Made by a program: the position numbers and the translations under genes
Shown here: one piece after another, positions 30,171 to 41,890 of the stretch
Numbering within the stretch: position 1 is the stretch's first letter
How the letters are laid out: the number at the start of each line of letters is the position of its first letter
The notes under the pieces: generated by a model
Seen by the model: only the letters and a program-made list of their open reading frames with translations
The model's database searches: none
Told to the model about the DNA's origin: nothing
NCBI GenBank assembly: GCA_026260175.1
Contig: JAKCWW010000604.1
Coordinates: 45,037-93,339 of the forward strand
DNA: 48,303 nt
Origin: Reticulitermes lucifugus
Lineage: Eukaryota; Arthropoda; Insecta; Blattodea; Rhinotermitidae
Direction: 5' to 3'

Positions 30171-31094
30171 GCGTCACATGTATCGCTATTCATTCCGTTT
30201 TTGTTGCGGTATTCTTGGAGTTTGTCATAAATTATGTCTTTTGACAGTCGATACGTAATACGTGTCATGTCATTTATTGTTTTGTTAGCCCATTGGAATT
30301 TACAGAAATAGATTGGGAGAGGGCGATGTGACAGGAATTCGAAACGAGACGAGTTGAGGCATAAAAATAATTTAAAGTAATTCATGATAGTAAAGGAATT
30401 GTCCATTGGAATGTAGAATTGTATAACAGTTAATTGCGAAATTAAAAAATATTCTAGATATTTTACGGGGGAGGTTGAGAAGAAGATACCGTATAAGCCC
30501 GAATATAAGGCGATTTTTTTTTCGGAACTAGCCGCAGATGACACAGTAGGAGTCTCCTTATAAGCGAGGCCTTACGGCATTTCCCAGTAACACGTCAGGG
30601 ACGCGTCGTTTCCTAGTAAACAGTGACTAACTAATAAGGCATGCTATAGCACTGTTCTTTGTCGCTTAATAGGCCACATGTATTATTTCTAGTTACTTGT
30701 GTGTCTCTGAAATTTTATTTAATGTTTTTATTACATTTTGTACATCTCAGTTTTCTTTTGAATACCCCAGTTGGCTATAAGACATCGCCTTATATTCGAA
30801 ACCGCCTTACGTTCGGGATTATACGGTAATTGCTTGCGGGAAAAGGTCACTTAATTGGCCAGAGGAGAGGAAAGTTCGTAATGACGAATGTAGACTGTAT
30901 TCATCGGGAGATTCCTCTAGCGTCCAGTGGTAACTATACGTACCACCACGTTTAACGTGGAAAACAGTGCATTTTGCCCGTAAGTTGCATTTTTACCGTC
31001 TGAGTCTTACGATAAGAAAACATTCCTGTATGCAGCATTTACCGGTTGGTTCTAATGGAAGCATGCTTGTTGACTGAGGTACGAATTGAGTGTT
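30171..31094. other. non-coding; inverted GAATATAAGGCG block
   Basis: ATACCGTATAAGCCCGAATA followed by TAAGGCGATTTTTTTT at 30487-30522 is mirrored by CGCCTTATATTCG (30787-30799) and TTCGGGATTATACGGTA (30812-30828). These look like the outer parts of an old inverted-repeat element of about 340 bp. A 134-codon minus-strand frame here shows no known domain. Confidence 0.45.
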
Positions 31095-31215
31095 TGTATA
31101 TAATGTAGTTAGTCCTGATTTGTGGTGGATAAAGTGGCACTGGGACAGGATTTTCTCCGAGTACTTCGGTTTTCCCCTGTTATATCGTTCCACCAATGCT
31201 GCATACTCTTCTTTT
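31095..31215 (+). mobile_element. SINE-like repeat, family B, copy 3
   Basis: Contains GATTTGTGGTGGATAAAGTG, GCACTGGGACAGG, GAGTACTTCGG and TTCCACCAATGCTGCATACT, matching 15495-15715 (minus) and 41610-41740. The tRNA-like head is missing. Confidence 0.65.
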
Positions 31216-31454
31216 ATCTACGTGGCTGCTCTTACAAACGGGCAAAGCCTGGGAATCTTCCAAAAGGCAGTGCTCTTTCGGAAATCGGGGAACGTTGGAT
31301 AGGAAAGTACTTTCACTATTTTTAATGGAATAACTAAATATAACTGTCGGTTGTTGGCGATTGGAGACGAGTTAAAGCCCACTGTGAGTTAAAAGCTAGA
31401 TAATTACACATTCCTGGGAGGCTAAGACGAATAATAATAATAATAATAATAAAA
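31216..31454. other. unassigned, ends in TAA microsatellite
   Basis: An ATA/TAA run lies at 31430-31452 directly beside the next SINE. Confidence 0.5.
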
Positions 31455-31745
31455 CGGGGCGGTATAATGACTAGGAAACGGGCTGGACGACCGAGGAATC
31501 GGGGTTCGATACCCGGCAGGAGTAAGAGATTTTGATCTTCTACTTAGCGTTCAGACAGACGCTGGAGCCCATTTGTCTACGTATTTAGTGGCTCCGCCGT
31601 GACTTTTTCTCTGGAGGTATACGCGGCCGAGGTCTGACATGATCACTCACAAATAATACCGAGGTTAAGCATACGTGGAGCTGTACCTCCACTCCCCGAT
31701 ACTTCATGGCATTTTGCTTTATTAAAGACAGGCAATTTTACCTTT
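31455..31745 (+). mobile_element. SINE family A
   Basis: Begins GGGGCGGTATAATGACTAGG. It has B box GGGGTTCGATACCCGGCAGG, GCGTTCAGACAGACGCTGG, TACGCGGCCGAGGTCTGACA, ATACCGAGGTTAAGC, GAGCTGTACCTCCACTCCCC and a TTCATGGC end. It is near full length but moderately diverged. The TAA microsatellite lies just upstream. Confidence 0.88.
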
Positions 31746-33079
31746 GTCGTAATACATACCAATGTATTTCTTGAAGTTTTAAGTACGAGCGAAGGGACAC
31801 TACTGTTTAGACACGAGTTGTGTTCCTGGAAGTTGACGGAGGCAAGTTACCGTATTAGGCTGGGTTCTGGACGCCCATGTTACTTCATGCTTTGCATTCT
31901 TGCACGTTCGATTCTCGTTTTCCCTGGTATATTTATTTTGTTCTAAAAAATGCCCTGTTCCTTCAACTATTATTAGTTTTGCTGCATGCAGTGAAACTGG
32001 CATCGCATCGCTTACAGATACATAGCCAAAGGATACGCAGAAAGGCTGTGTTCTGTTGGTGACGAAATGTAATGCAACATTGTGTATAAGGGACTGGTGT
32101 TAGCTGTGTGCTATCCAGCTGTTTGGAACGTGCAAGCTCTGCATTGTTTGTCACTTCATTGGCTTTTTTAGGTTCCCTTTGATCCATTTGATCTCGTGCC
32201 GAAAGAAAATAAACACACGAGAAGATCAGAAAGCGATCGGTATGGCAGTAGCGAGAAGATCCAAATGTTGGCACCGGTGTTCTGAATATAATATTGTCAT
32301 TTTCTAAATCTGAAACTTGGGATTGCGTCACGTGTTTCTCGTGTGTCGCAAGCAGTTGAGTTTCCTGTTCATAATTTGCGTGTTCAGTTGGAACAGTTCT
32401 TGATTCGGAAGGCTATATGTCTTGAACTCTTTGACATCAGTGAAAAAAAAAATGTGTCTGTGTGTGTGTGCGCGCGCGCCTGCATCTGTGGTAATGTTTC
32501 TGGAAGGGTTGATTCGCAAGCTGGCGAAAATCGAGATACTTATACGAACAATAATTGGCAACAGAAGGCTCAGGTTACGTAGATATGAACTTAAACCAGG
32601 GGCCGGTGGCTTAATTGTTTCAACCATTTTGGGTGGTCGGATAAAATTGAAATGTGATGGGAGTTCAGTACATGCCGTCCAAACGTATTTCCTTAAGGTC
32701 TGTTAGCGCCCTGTTACATCATCTTGGTATTTCTTGAACTGATGAATGAAGTTAATTTTGTGGATGACGTTATAACGTAAAGAGTAACTCAGATTTTTTT
32801 ACTTACTGGATAAGTCATTGGTTGAGACGTTAACATAGGTTATATGAAAGCAAAATAGGCGTACATGAGCTTGCCATAATAGTGGAATTTTGAGTAAAAT
32901 GATTATAAGTAGGTTTAAACGTATGAAGGACCAATAATAAAATTTATTAAATGAAGCCAGTGATGAATAGGTGTCACATTAAAGAAATATATAAATGCGT
33001 CAAAAAAGCTATTGCCCCATCTCCCCTCTTTTGGTATACTTGAGGGTAGGGAATTTATACTCGGCGCATTTGTACCGTC
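31746..33079. other. non-coding, nothing recognised
   Basis: A GT/CG dinucleotide run lies at about 32453-32480. No gene or repeat family recognised. Confidence 0.45.
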
Positions 33080-33352
33080 TACTTCATATTCCTCGCTAAG
33101 GGCTGGACGGTCCGGGGATCGAATCCCGGTGGGGGCGAGATTTTCCGCACCCGTNNNNNNNNNNNNNNNNNNNNNNNNNNNNNNNNNNNNNNNNNNNNNN
33201 NNNNNNNNNNNNNNNNNNNNNNNNNNNNNNNNNNNNNNNNNNNNNNNNNNNNNNNNNNNNNNNNNNNNNAAAGAGTAGAGCTATACCTCTACTCCCCCTC
33301 TGGGCCTTCGTGGCCTGTTGTAGGGAGAACTTAACCTTTACTTCATATTCCT
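33080..33352 (+). mobile_element. SINE family A spanning an assembly gap
   Basis: The left part holds CGCTAAGGGCTGGACGGTCC and B box GGGGATCGAATCCCGGTGG. The right part holds GAGTAGAGCTATACCTCTAC, TCCCCCTCTGGGCCTTCGTG and GGGAGAACTTAACC. Perfect 14-bp flanks TACTTCATATTCCT at 33080-33093 and 33339-33352 mark the insertion. The 5' tRNA-like head is truncated. The 115-N gap (33155-33269) therefore holds the SINE centre. Confidence 0.92.
33155..33269. other. assembly gap (115 N)
   Basis: A run of N within the SINE above. Confidence 0.98.
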
Positions 33353-33563
33353 GAATTTGTTTACCCCTCACATAACGTTCAGCTGCAGTGTACCCAGCTC
33401 AGTAGTCTCAGTGTTGCATATCCTCCAGTTAAGATTTTGGTCAGTTCATTGTTCAGATTTACTGCTCTCTGTCTCTCTCCCTTCCCCGAGAAACTTTAAA
33501 TTAGGTTACATTGTGTTTGTGTGTGTTTGTAATGTATGTATAGTGTGTGTATACGTAATATGT

Positions 33564-33624
33564 ATACAGGCTGGTGCAAAAGTCAGTTGCCTCTGATGTT
33601 AAGTGACTTTTGTGCCATCTGTAT
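33564..33624. repeat. 61-bp palindromic mariner-like end pair
   Basis: ATACAGGCTGGTGCAAAAGT followed 17-20 bases later by ACTTTTGTGCCATCTGTAT forms an imperfect inverted repeat. GGTGCAAAAGT is typical of mariner terminal repeats. It may be two ends fused by internal deletion; no transposase sequence lies nearby on either side. Confidence 0.5.
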
Positions 33625-34542
33625 ATTTATCGAGAGGGGCTGTATGGAAGGCCGTATCACGAACTGTAGTAACAGACTCCGAAAGTTTCAGCAAAACCAA
33701 CAACGAAGGCTGCTACCATTGTGCATTTGTCTAAAGCCACGTCTCATCATCCCTACCTGTTTATAGAGTCTATTTCATGTTATTGAGTTATCTCCTTTTC
33801 TTTCAAGTAACCATTTTCCAATTCGGCGCTTTTTTGGAAGGGTTAGTATCTTAAAATAGACAGTGACTGCTCAAATATCCTTCCGAATTGGTACGTTCTC
33901 TTCATTTGGTTATACGTCTGAATCGGTTGTTGAGAACTGTTAAACAAGGAAACCTACAAAAAATCTCAAATTTAACGCTAAATAATGATCTCTGTAGTTA
34001 ATACATAGTCGCTAAAAACCAAGAGAACCAAGCATCAGCATACTTGTGAACCAGTGTCGGACACTTGTGGTCCGCTCGCATGATTACAGCGCAGTAATGA
34101 AATTCCTGGAGTCTGCAAGATGAGAGGGTGGATTCACACCCGACTGCCACGTGATTGGAGATGGCGAACTCCTCCCCCAGCCCTCTATCTAGCGATTCGC
34201 TGCGTCCGAGAGATCTGGACCGGAAAATGGGGGATCAGGAATCAATCCTGCGCCTGGAATGTAGATTATCCTCAGGCGAACCGGAGAACACAAATCTTCT
34301 CTCTCAGGACCAGCATTCATGGCGCTGCCGGAATTTCAAGAATTTTTATCGCTGCAAATTTGTTCTCTTTACTTCAGGACTAAAATCACTTTTGTAGGGC
34401 CAGTCTAATGTATGGCGGAGGTAAACCGGCTGGAGCATAAAACTGGCGACCATTGTTATGCGAAGTTAGAAAGGCGTGTAGCTTTACCGCCACCTCATAT
34501 ATATATATATATATATATAATATGCTTGGCGTGTTGGTTAGG
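33625..34542. other. non-coding, AT microsatellite
   Basis: An AT run lies at 34498-34519. The G+C-richer stretch at 34110-34330 has two overlapping open frames of 80-87 codons without family motifs; I cannot assign it. Confidence 0.4.
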
Positions 34543-34544
34543 TA

Positions 34545-36278
34545 GGGGAGATGGGGGCACATTTGAACAACATTTATAATACATTTTCTCAAGCCTGTGC
34601 ATGACACTTTATTCACTATAAATGGTATGATGCTGAAAGGGCATAGTATCTTCCATACATTAAATATGCTAAACTACAAAATTAAGACACGGTTGTATAT
34701 AATTAATTTTCATCTCTGACGATGCATCATGCAAAAATCTGCCCAATGATTAGGGTACATTTTAACAGGCATGGGGCCCTTCTGAACGGAAATAAAATTA
34801 TTGAAAATAAATGAATGTAAATGAACTTAATGCCCATAAAAGTACACTGTTACTCTTATCTACATAATTCTTTCCTCAAATAAACTGAAATTAACATCAA
34901 AGTATTCAGTGTTGTAGTGCGTGCCGTCCCACCTGATAGAAATTGGTCGTGGAAGTTTCACCACAATGTCTTCATTGTGTGTTTCACTCATGTCATCTTT
35001 ATGAGAAAAAGAAACCTTCCATGCCTCACCATGTCTCCGCATAACTCCACCTTATATGTGAAAGCTTCCTTTTCTTCAACTTGCCGAACATACGGCACCT
35101 TGGTTTTCTTAATAGCAAATCGAACCAACACAAAAACATTTGCTGTTATTTCTTGAGTTTCATTTGTCTCGGGCGCCTCTAATAAATCCTCTACAGTGTC
35201 ATAGTCCGACCCGTCACGAATTGAAAATTTTTAATCACATTCACTTGAAGAAGAAATTGTTGATTTTTTGTAGCATTCTTCTGCCATTTTTATTTCTATA
35301 ATTTTTAGCCCACTTGTCATGTTTCTTCTTTGCAGCTGCCCTTGCAAGTGTTTCTTGTTCAGTGCGATCCTTTATCGAGGAATCGGTTAAAATGCGAGAC
35401 TTTACTTTCTTCCTTTGTCTTCTCGCACACCTTTGTCCAGGTTTTGGGAAGGGACGCACATCTTCCAGTAAAAGGCTATCTCTGCTAGACCCAGATATTT
35501 CTCGTGCTACAGGGGTGCTAGAAGAAGGAACAGAGATTTCATGGTTAGGAAGTTCTTTGTCCGTAGGCACAACAAATGATTGCTCAAAATCCTCATCACT
35601 GAAGACAAGTCTTGAGAATGGTCATACACCAGGCTGAGGAAAAGCTGATGTTAAAAATCTTCGCGGTAAAATAAGCTCGATACGTAGAATTTGTCAGTGA
35701 TGTCAGGTCATGGATTGTTATCCTTTTACCGGGATTAGCAGTCATTCAATCATGTTGCGCCACGCGTAATTTTTATTTAAATGGTCCCATCACTCCTACA
35801 TCCAGTGGCTGTAATCAACAGGAGCAGTGGGGAAGAAATGTTACAAAGGTGGTACCGTGGATATGGTATGGGGCACATTTGAACACTGTTCATACGTGCC
35901 CCCCAATGCACTGTTCAAACCTGGCCCACGTGCAAACGCGAAACATAACCTATTGTTATAATAAACAAGGAATAATTACAAAAGATATACACGTACTACA
36001 ATATAAACGACGTATTGGGATATGATATGACATAATCAAACTTACCTCTACAAATACACTGCAGACACAAAACGCTTAGAAGTAAAAAATTCAGAAAATG
36101 ACTTCGTGGACAACCGACTGCTTGTCACGTCGCCTACACCACAGTAAACACTTAAAAGGAGGGAAAGTAGATGTCAGCTGCTGAGCCGGGGTACCACTCT
36201 TTACTGTGAAAATAGCGACATGTACTTTCAAATGTGTGGCAGGATATTTCATTTGTTCAAAAGTGCCCCCATCTCCCC
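34545..36278 (-). mobile_element. internally deleted pogo-like DNA transposon with intact ends
   Basis: The ends are inverted repeats of about 26 bp with one mismatch: GGGGAGATGGGGGCAC then A or T then TTTGAACAA. They are flanked by TA on both sides (34543-34544 and 36279-36280), the Tc1/mariner/pogo target. Inside, the minus strand encodes the C-terminal half of a pogo-type transposase. About 35795-35640 reads QPLDVGVMGPFK, a stop, KLRVAQHD, then MTANPGKRITIHDLTSLTN, the end of the DDE domain. The frame at 35570-35241 has VRPFPKPGQR...KSRILTDSS, the basic tail of these proteins. The frame at 35042-34860 has EDIVVKLPRP. The N-terminal HTH and first catalytic regions are absent, and stops interrupt the frame. 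It is therefore a dead, 1,734-bp deletion derivative that could have been mobilised only in trans. Confidence 0.88.
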
Positions 36279-36280
36279 TA

Positions 36281-36584
36281 CAGGGATAACTTCACCGATG
36301 ATTTTTTTACAGATTTTTAAGGTGAGGTTTTTATGAGAAATTTTGATAAATTTCTGTTTTAGCTGAGTGTAAGTCAATGATGGCGATTTTTTCGCTGCCT
36401 GTTTATTATCGGTAAGAAATGGCACCGGCCATGCTCGCTATTCCATATCCCTAGGTGAGCTTAATGAGATATCAACTGCTGCACAGTTGTTAAGCAGTTA
36501 ATCAGTTCTCCGCCTGTATGTGGTTTTGACAGCCACACAAATGTTACGTATTTCGCTAGTTAAAGCGCTCTTTAGATATAACTG
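36281..36584. other. non-coding, nothing recognised
   Basis: Short spacer between two DNA transposons; no feature seen. Confidence 0.5.
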
Positions 36585-36975
36585 TATGAGGTCTGTTCAA
36601 ATGATTTCCGAACTTTTTTTTATATTTTTTTGGGCTCACCTGCAAGCTACTCAGTTTTGTCTCCTTCGAAGTACGCCCCTTGGCTGTTGTTACATCGCTC
36701 CCAACGTTTTTTCCACTTCCGGAAGCAGTCCTGGAAGGCGTTTTTCGGGATCGCGCGTAGGTCCTCCNGCGAATTTTCCTTTATCTCCTCGACCGATTGA
36801 AATCTTTGTCCTTTCAACGTGGATTTAAGTTTCTGGAAGAGGAAAAAGTCTGCTGGGGCAGGGCCAGTAGAGTAGGGAGGCTGAGGAAGGACCGTTGTCT
36901 CAAGTTTGGCCAGGAAGTCACGAATCAGCAGCGACGCATGAGCTGGTGTTATACGCTCAAAAATAACGGGCAAGG
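36585..36975 (-). mobile_element. 5'-truncated mariner transposase copy
   Basis: The minus-strand frame 36973-36647 encodes the C-terminal third of a mariner transposase. It reads ITPAHASLLIRDFLAK, LPQPPYSTGPAPADFFLFQK, LKSTLKGQRFQSVEEIKEN and KKRWERC, ending near YFEGD. The second catalytic motif H-D-N-A-P-A-H is corrupted to ERITPAH, while the F-L-F region after it is kept. The right terminal repeat seems present at about 36585-36614 (AGGTCTGTTCAAATGATTTC). The N-terminal two thirds are missing after about 36975. One ambiguous base sits at 36769. Inactive. Confidence 0.88.
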
Positions 36976-39900
36976 TAGTACAAAGTTGTGTTTTCTTGTA
37001 GCCATCCTTCTATGGAAAGCCGTAATTAAAGGAATAATACAGAGTATTTCACAATTTTTTTAATATATTCAAATATGAACTTATACTACATCATTTCGGT
37101 CATAATTCCGGCCATTATCAGGTACTGCACTTAAAAATATCCGGAAGAAATGTTGTACAACAAACAACCAATAATTAAAATGAGATCTCATTTTTTACAC
37201 TTGTCATACGGATAAAAAAACCGATTATCACCGATTAGTGCTGAAGATAAGCCAAAACGTTACGTAACTCGTTATGTTTTGAGATGTAATGAAGAACGTA
37301 GTCAGTGTTGCCGCCTTCATTTGCATATTGTAACGTTATTACACATATGAATTCCCCGTTCATTTACGTAACACTTACGATATACAAGGCGGTTCTCGTA
37401 ATGAATTTCTGTAGTTGTCTTTAGATATGAATGCATATATCTTACGTGTTTTGTTCGTCTTGACACAGTTTACAGGTAAGAGTATACAATCTGAAAAAAC
37501 TGACGAAGCGTCGATCAGTATAAATTCGTATAAATATAGCATATTTTTCGGTATTGTGGTTTGATATAGCTACAAGGTAACAGCAAAAATGTGTATTTTT
37601 TAAATACAGTTTTAGAACTGTTTAACAAATGGCTGTGTTATTACACGTAATACCTTTAATGTCCGGTATCAGTCTTATAGTAAACTCGACCACTCATCGT
37701 CATGTGCTAAGTGTAATGAAGTAGACCTATGTACGAATTGACAGAGTGTTGGACATCACCTTCTCATCGTGCATTCATTTCGTACAGTACACGTAAAGAA
37801 CCTATAGACCTTTCATGCCGACATTTCTTCCTGTATTAATGTGTGTATCGTCGGGTGTGGCTCCAGTGGCCACATTTCGAAAGGCCTCTCGATCCATTTC
37901 AGTGCGGCGTATAGAAGGATCTACATAATTTGCATGCAGGGTAAAGACGTGAATAGCTTGAGTAACATAATGGGGGTCGGGTCTCTACTTATTGGAGCAG
38001 GCTACCAGCAGAATCGCGGGCACGCTCCATTTCGCTTATTTAATCGCGCTGCTGCTGGCGTGGAGGTGCAGTGGTACTTGGGCGAGTGTTTGCGAACCTC
38101 GTTGCGTCGTGGTCTTTATTAATTGGTTTGCATCGTCGCGGCTCGTTTTTGGTTTTGTTATGTCATACTTGTTTGTTGTACCGCGGTCCTTTTATTAATT
38201 ACTTTGTTGCTTCACTTGTGAAACGAAGTTAAAAGTTTAAATATGCGGAAACAATGAGGACAATGTACTATTTTACGAAGTTTGTAAGGTAGAGAACTCA
38301 GTCTTTAATTACTAATGGTTTTTTGGCATATGAATAGTTTATTTCTCTTATTTTTTTATACTTGTGCCTAAATTAAGCAAGGCATTGCCTAAAATAGTTG
38401 TGCTTGGCGGTCTGTTATATTATCTGCTTATTTTCTCAACATAACGGAATGTCAGTCACATCTATTAGAGAAATTTCCAGCTCCAGTCTGTGTGACATCT
38501 GCAGTAAGTTCTAAACTTTTTAAGTCACTTTTTATCTCAGACGTGGAGAAGGGCAAAAATAAAAACGAACTTGAACGACAAGACAAAGACTGAGAAAAGT
38601 CGAAAATACTTTTCAGGCTTGAGATGCATTTTAAACGCAGATACAGCCTTACGCCGGCATCGACTTTTATACGTTCGCTGTCTTCACGTGCCTCGAGAGT
38701 TCCGCGTATGGGACACAATGGTCGTCAGTGCATAAGGGCTGTATGTCGGGCCGTCGGAAGTCTGGAGTCGGCTGTATTTTTTCGGCATAATGTTTCGTGA
38801 ATGACAAAATTTGTAAGCGTAATTTTTATGCTTATTTCCATAATTATTGTACTTTTGTTTCAGAATAAACATTCTCATATTGATCTTTCACATATATTTT
38901 AATGAATAAAATATTTTGAACACGAACATCCAACACTTTAGACCGTTACTGTCTGCACCGACAGTCACGTGTCTAAACTTTGGTTGCCAGTATGTCGTTG
39001 TGTATGCCCTTTTATGACTTTATGTTGCCTACTGATATTGTGACGTGGAATTTGAGTTTCACGATGGCAGTGACCTGCCTGATGTTAGGAAAAGGTGAAA
39101 CCTTAGATGACTGGTCCCAAGCCCGAGTTAAAACCTTCCAAATGCGCGTCGTTAAGGCTGGTCCAACCTTTCGCTGCCTTCAGCACATTGAGATCGTCAG
39201 TAAGTTGCCCTAATAGCATTTTGATATTGATGTGCGATATATCGGCAGGGAAGTTTCCGTCTGGTTTATGCTGTAAAATCTGGTCTCCTCAGGCGAGGTT
39301 TGACTAAGCGTGGAGCAATTTATGCATGAGCTACAATGGGCGAAAATGCACGCAAAAGGAGCCAAGGAACTTTACGTCCCTAAAAAGCGTTCCCATTGGC
39401 CTCGTGATGCCATTCTCTTCGTAGTCAGTTGTACCGGTTTAGTGCCGGGTGAGTGAGTGATGACAACTGGAGAGAGAACAGAGATCTGTCTATGAAGATG
39501 AAGAGTGCTGGCTGCTAATTGATATGTTTCGTCATTAATTAGGAACCTCTACTAATGAACTACCCACCTCCCCAGGCGGCAGCACTGCAGCGTATGGCTA
39601 AACCCAGTTGGAATGAGAGTGACTTAAGTCCGTCTGAAACATAGATTTTCCCTTGGGTTTCTATAGCAACTCAGTGTTACAGAGATAGCTGAAGGGAGAA
39701 TTATTTCACAAATAACAATGCTGGCAAAGCGCACTGAATACCTCATATATGCCTGCTTTAGTGTCTGATGGTCATTATCTTCAGAACATTGTGTTATGGA
39801 GACAACGTACCTAATATAAAATGTTTTTGTCAGTAGTGACTATACAAGTTTTGTTTTGTATTCGTATCAGAAATGCATTTTAAGTTTCCGTATAACTGAG

Positions 39901-40587
39901 TACGTTGTGTTCCAAAATATAAACCACACCAGAATTTGATTTGCCATATTTTATTGAAACCCTTCTGGAGCTGAGATTTATGTACAAGCTGAAGAATGGA
40001 CGGACGGGCATACTTACAGACATTACTACCTTAACAAATGCGAAACTAACCACTCGATATACGTACATACAGGTCTTATCCAGCCGCTCATTTAACGTGT
40101 AAAGATTTACATGAAACCGTGGGTCATCAGACTCTGGATCAACCGACCGCCACAATAACCGACCCACCCTTCCGATGCACCGAGAAAAGAGCGATTCCGA
40201 ATCATCTGCCTGTAAGAACTTGAACTTGGCATGTATGTAACATATTATACTCGGTTTCTGTGGAGGTGGGGTAGTAATGTAGCCAACGGAAATACATTTA
40301 CAAAGAGACGACACGGACGCTATCCTCGGCCTGGCTGGCCTACGCAACACAGGCCGAGCTTCGTTTCATGTGGAAGCTCCCGACACATATATCGGCCTTA
40401 AAATATGGTTCAGGACTTATATTATTATTCTGTATCAAAATTATACTATGTTGTATTTTTATGCTAAAACATTGTGTAGGTTCGGTTTGTGGCTTCCTAA
40501 ATTCGCATCCTTAGGCTAGGCAGTAGGCTATGAAGCGGACCTGAACAACCGAGCTATCGGACGACCCAACGTTACCCCCAGTTGGAA
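36976..40587. other. non-coding, mostly unassigned
   Basis: At 37095-37265, CATTTCGGTCATAATTCCGG and then TGAAGATAAGCCAAAACGTT resemble the ends of insect retroelement repeats. A 156-codon minus-strand frame at 40350-39880 might be part of an unknown repeat, but carries no domain I recognise. No exon of pangolin was found here. Confidence 0.4.
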
Positions 40588-40735
40588 CGGATAGCTCAGG
40601 GTTTACTGTATATGCATGGCTGCGGACACGGTGAGAAATCATTCGAATCCTCGTTTGGAGTGTGCTTCCGCTCCCCCATACGCCTTCGTGGCCTGTGCTT
40701 AATAGGCACAGGAACAACTTTACCTTTTACCATAC
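40588..40735 (+). mobile_element. tRNA-derived SINE, shortened variant
   Basis: An A-box-like GGATAGCTCAGGGTTTACTG and, about 50 bases on, a B-box-like CATTCGAATCCTCG give a tRNA-like head. It then jumps straight to the family A tail (GTGCTTCCGCTCCCCC, GCCTTCGTGGCCTG, CAACTTTACC). It looks like a different head joined to the family A 3' end, or a deleted copy. Confidence 0.65.
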
Positions 40736-41609
40736 ACACAGCATGTCTTTCGGCCACTGCACAGGATACTTAGACCGACGAGACTAACTGAAGCTGTAGA
40801 ACTTCTGACTTTTATTGGGTAGGTGTCTGGTGTGAATCTCGGCCAGGACATCATTTGTTCTGACTGAATTTGTCATGATTTTCCTCCGTCTGTGTGAATA
40901 AATGCTGATACACAACCTTAAATGAGCGCACGACCACCTGATTCCACGTCCTTTTCAATTCGTACATTGCTATTCAGTCGTTCTGTGCTATATGGTCAGT
41001 TGCTGGCAGTGTCGTTCAACAAACCATTTATTTATCTTCAAGCGTTACCAGTGATTTTGTGTAGGATATATGAAAGCTTTACGTCAGGTGTTAACATTCA
41101 GTAAATATAATACTGTGTTCTTTAATAATTTGATTTCTGCTCCTTACACATTGTAATAAATTAAACATTCATTCAGTTATATACACCTGTATTTAAAATA
41201 AGAGTAAAGATACAACCGCCAGCGTTATATCCATTATGTGTCTTGTGGCGAGTGATAGAACGCATTTATGGAGCCACGAGCGTATGACATAAACTCCTTG
41301 CATCCTGATATTAAGATAGGTCCTTGAAGCGAAACATCTGCATTGCAAGATGTAAATCGACATTTTTATGCGTTAAATTCTAATGACAGTTAAGATGGAC
41401 ATTAGCTTTTTAAACCCAGTGTACCATCTACTGTAACATTTACTGTTCGTGGTTCTCGAAACAAAACGATTATTTCCTTAAACAGAATTAACAGGTTGCT
41501 CTGTAAAATAGAGACGGGGCGTGTTCTCTTGGAGGTAGGAACTGAGTTTTGTGTGCTGTGTTCATGAATTTCAGTCGCCAGCGTTTCACAGTTGCGTCTC
41601 TGTTTCGAT
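40736..41609. other. non-coding, nothing recognised
   Basis: AT-rich, with no motif or repeat recognised. Confidence 0.45.
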
Positions 41610-41740
41610 GTCTCGGGCCAGTCCGTATGATGTTTCTGGTGGACGAAATGGCACTTGGACAGGTTTTCCTTCGAGTTCTTCGGTTTTCTACCGTCATTAT
41701 CATTCTACCAATGCTGCATACTCTTCTTCATATCTATACT
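41610..41740 (+). mobile_element. SINE-like repeat, family B, copy 4
   Basis: Contains GGCCAGTCCGTATGATGTTT, TGGTGGACGAAATGGCACTT, GGACAGGTTTTCC, GAGTTCTTCGGTTTTC and CATTCTACCAATGCTGCATA. This is the same block order as the copies at 12905, 15495 (minus) and 31095. Confidence 0.65.
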
Positions 41741-41831
41741 GCTTTTAACAGGTGGACAAGCGGGTGAGGCCAGGGACATTTCTTACAAAGGAATGTTCAG
41801 GCTTTCGCTCTTGTGAGATATGATATGACGT

Positions 41832-41890
41832 AGTTGTTTACCGATGTTTCGGGACAACATCGGTCCCATTTCAAGGGTCAAGCAGTCCGG
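41832..41890 (-). repeat. short retroelement-end motif (CCCGAAAC block), copy 1
   Basis: On the minus strand it reads CCCTTGAAATGGGACCGATG, TTGTCCCGAAACATCGG, TAAACAACTACG. It is related to 42713-42795 and to the arm tips of the inverted repeat at 19355-19558. Confidence 0.5.

Noticed and set aside
34120..34397. Two overlapping 80-87-codon frames in a GC-richer patch
   Set aside because: No family match and no clear splice sites; mutually exclusive frames suggest composition rather than coding.
39880..40350. 156-codon minus-strand open frame
   Set aside because: No domain, no promoter or splice context. At most an unknown repeat; not enough to call a gene.
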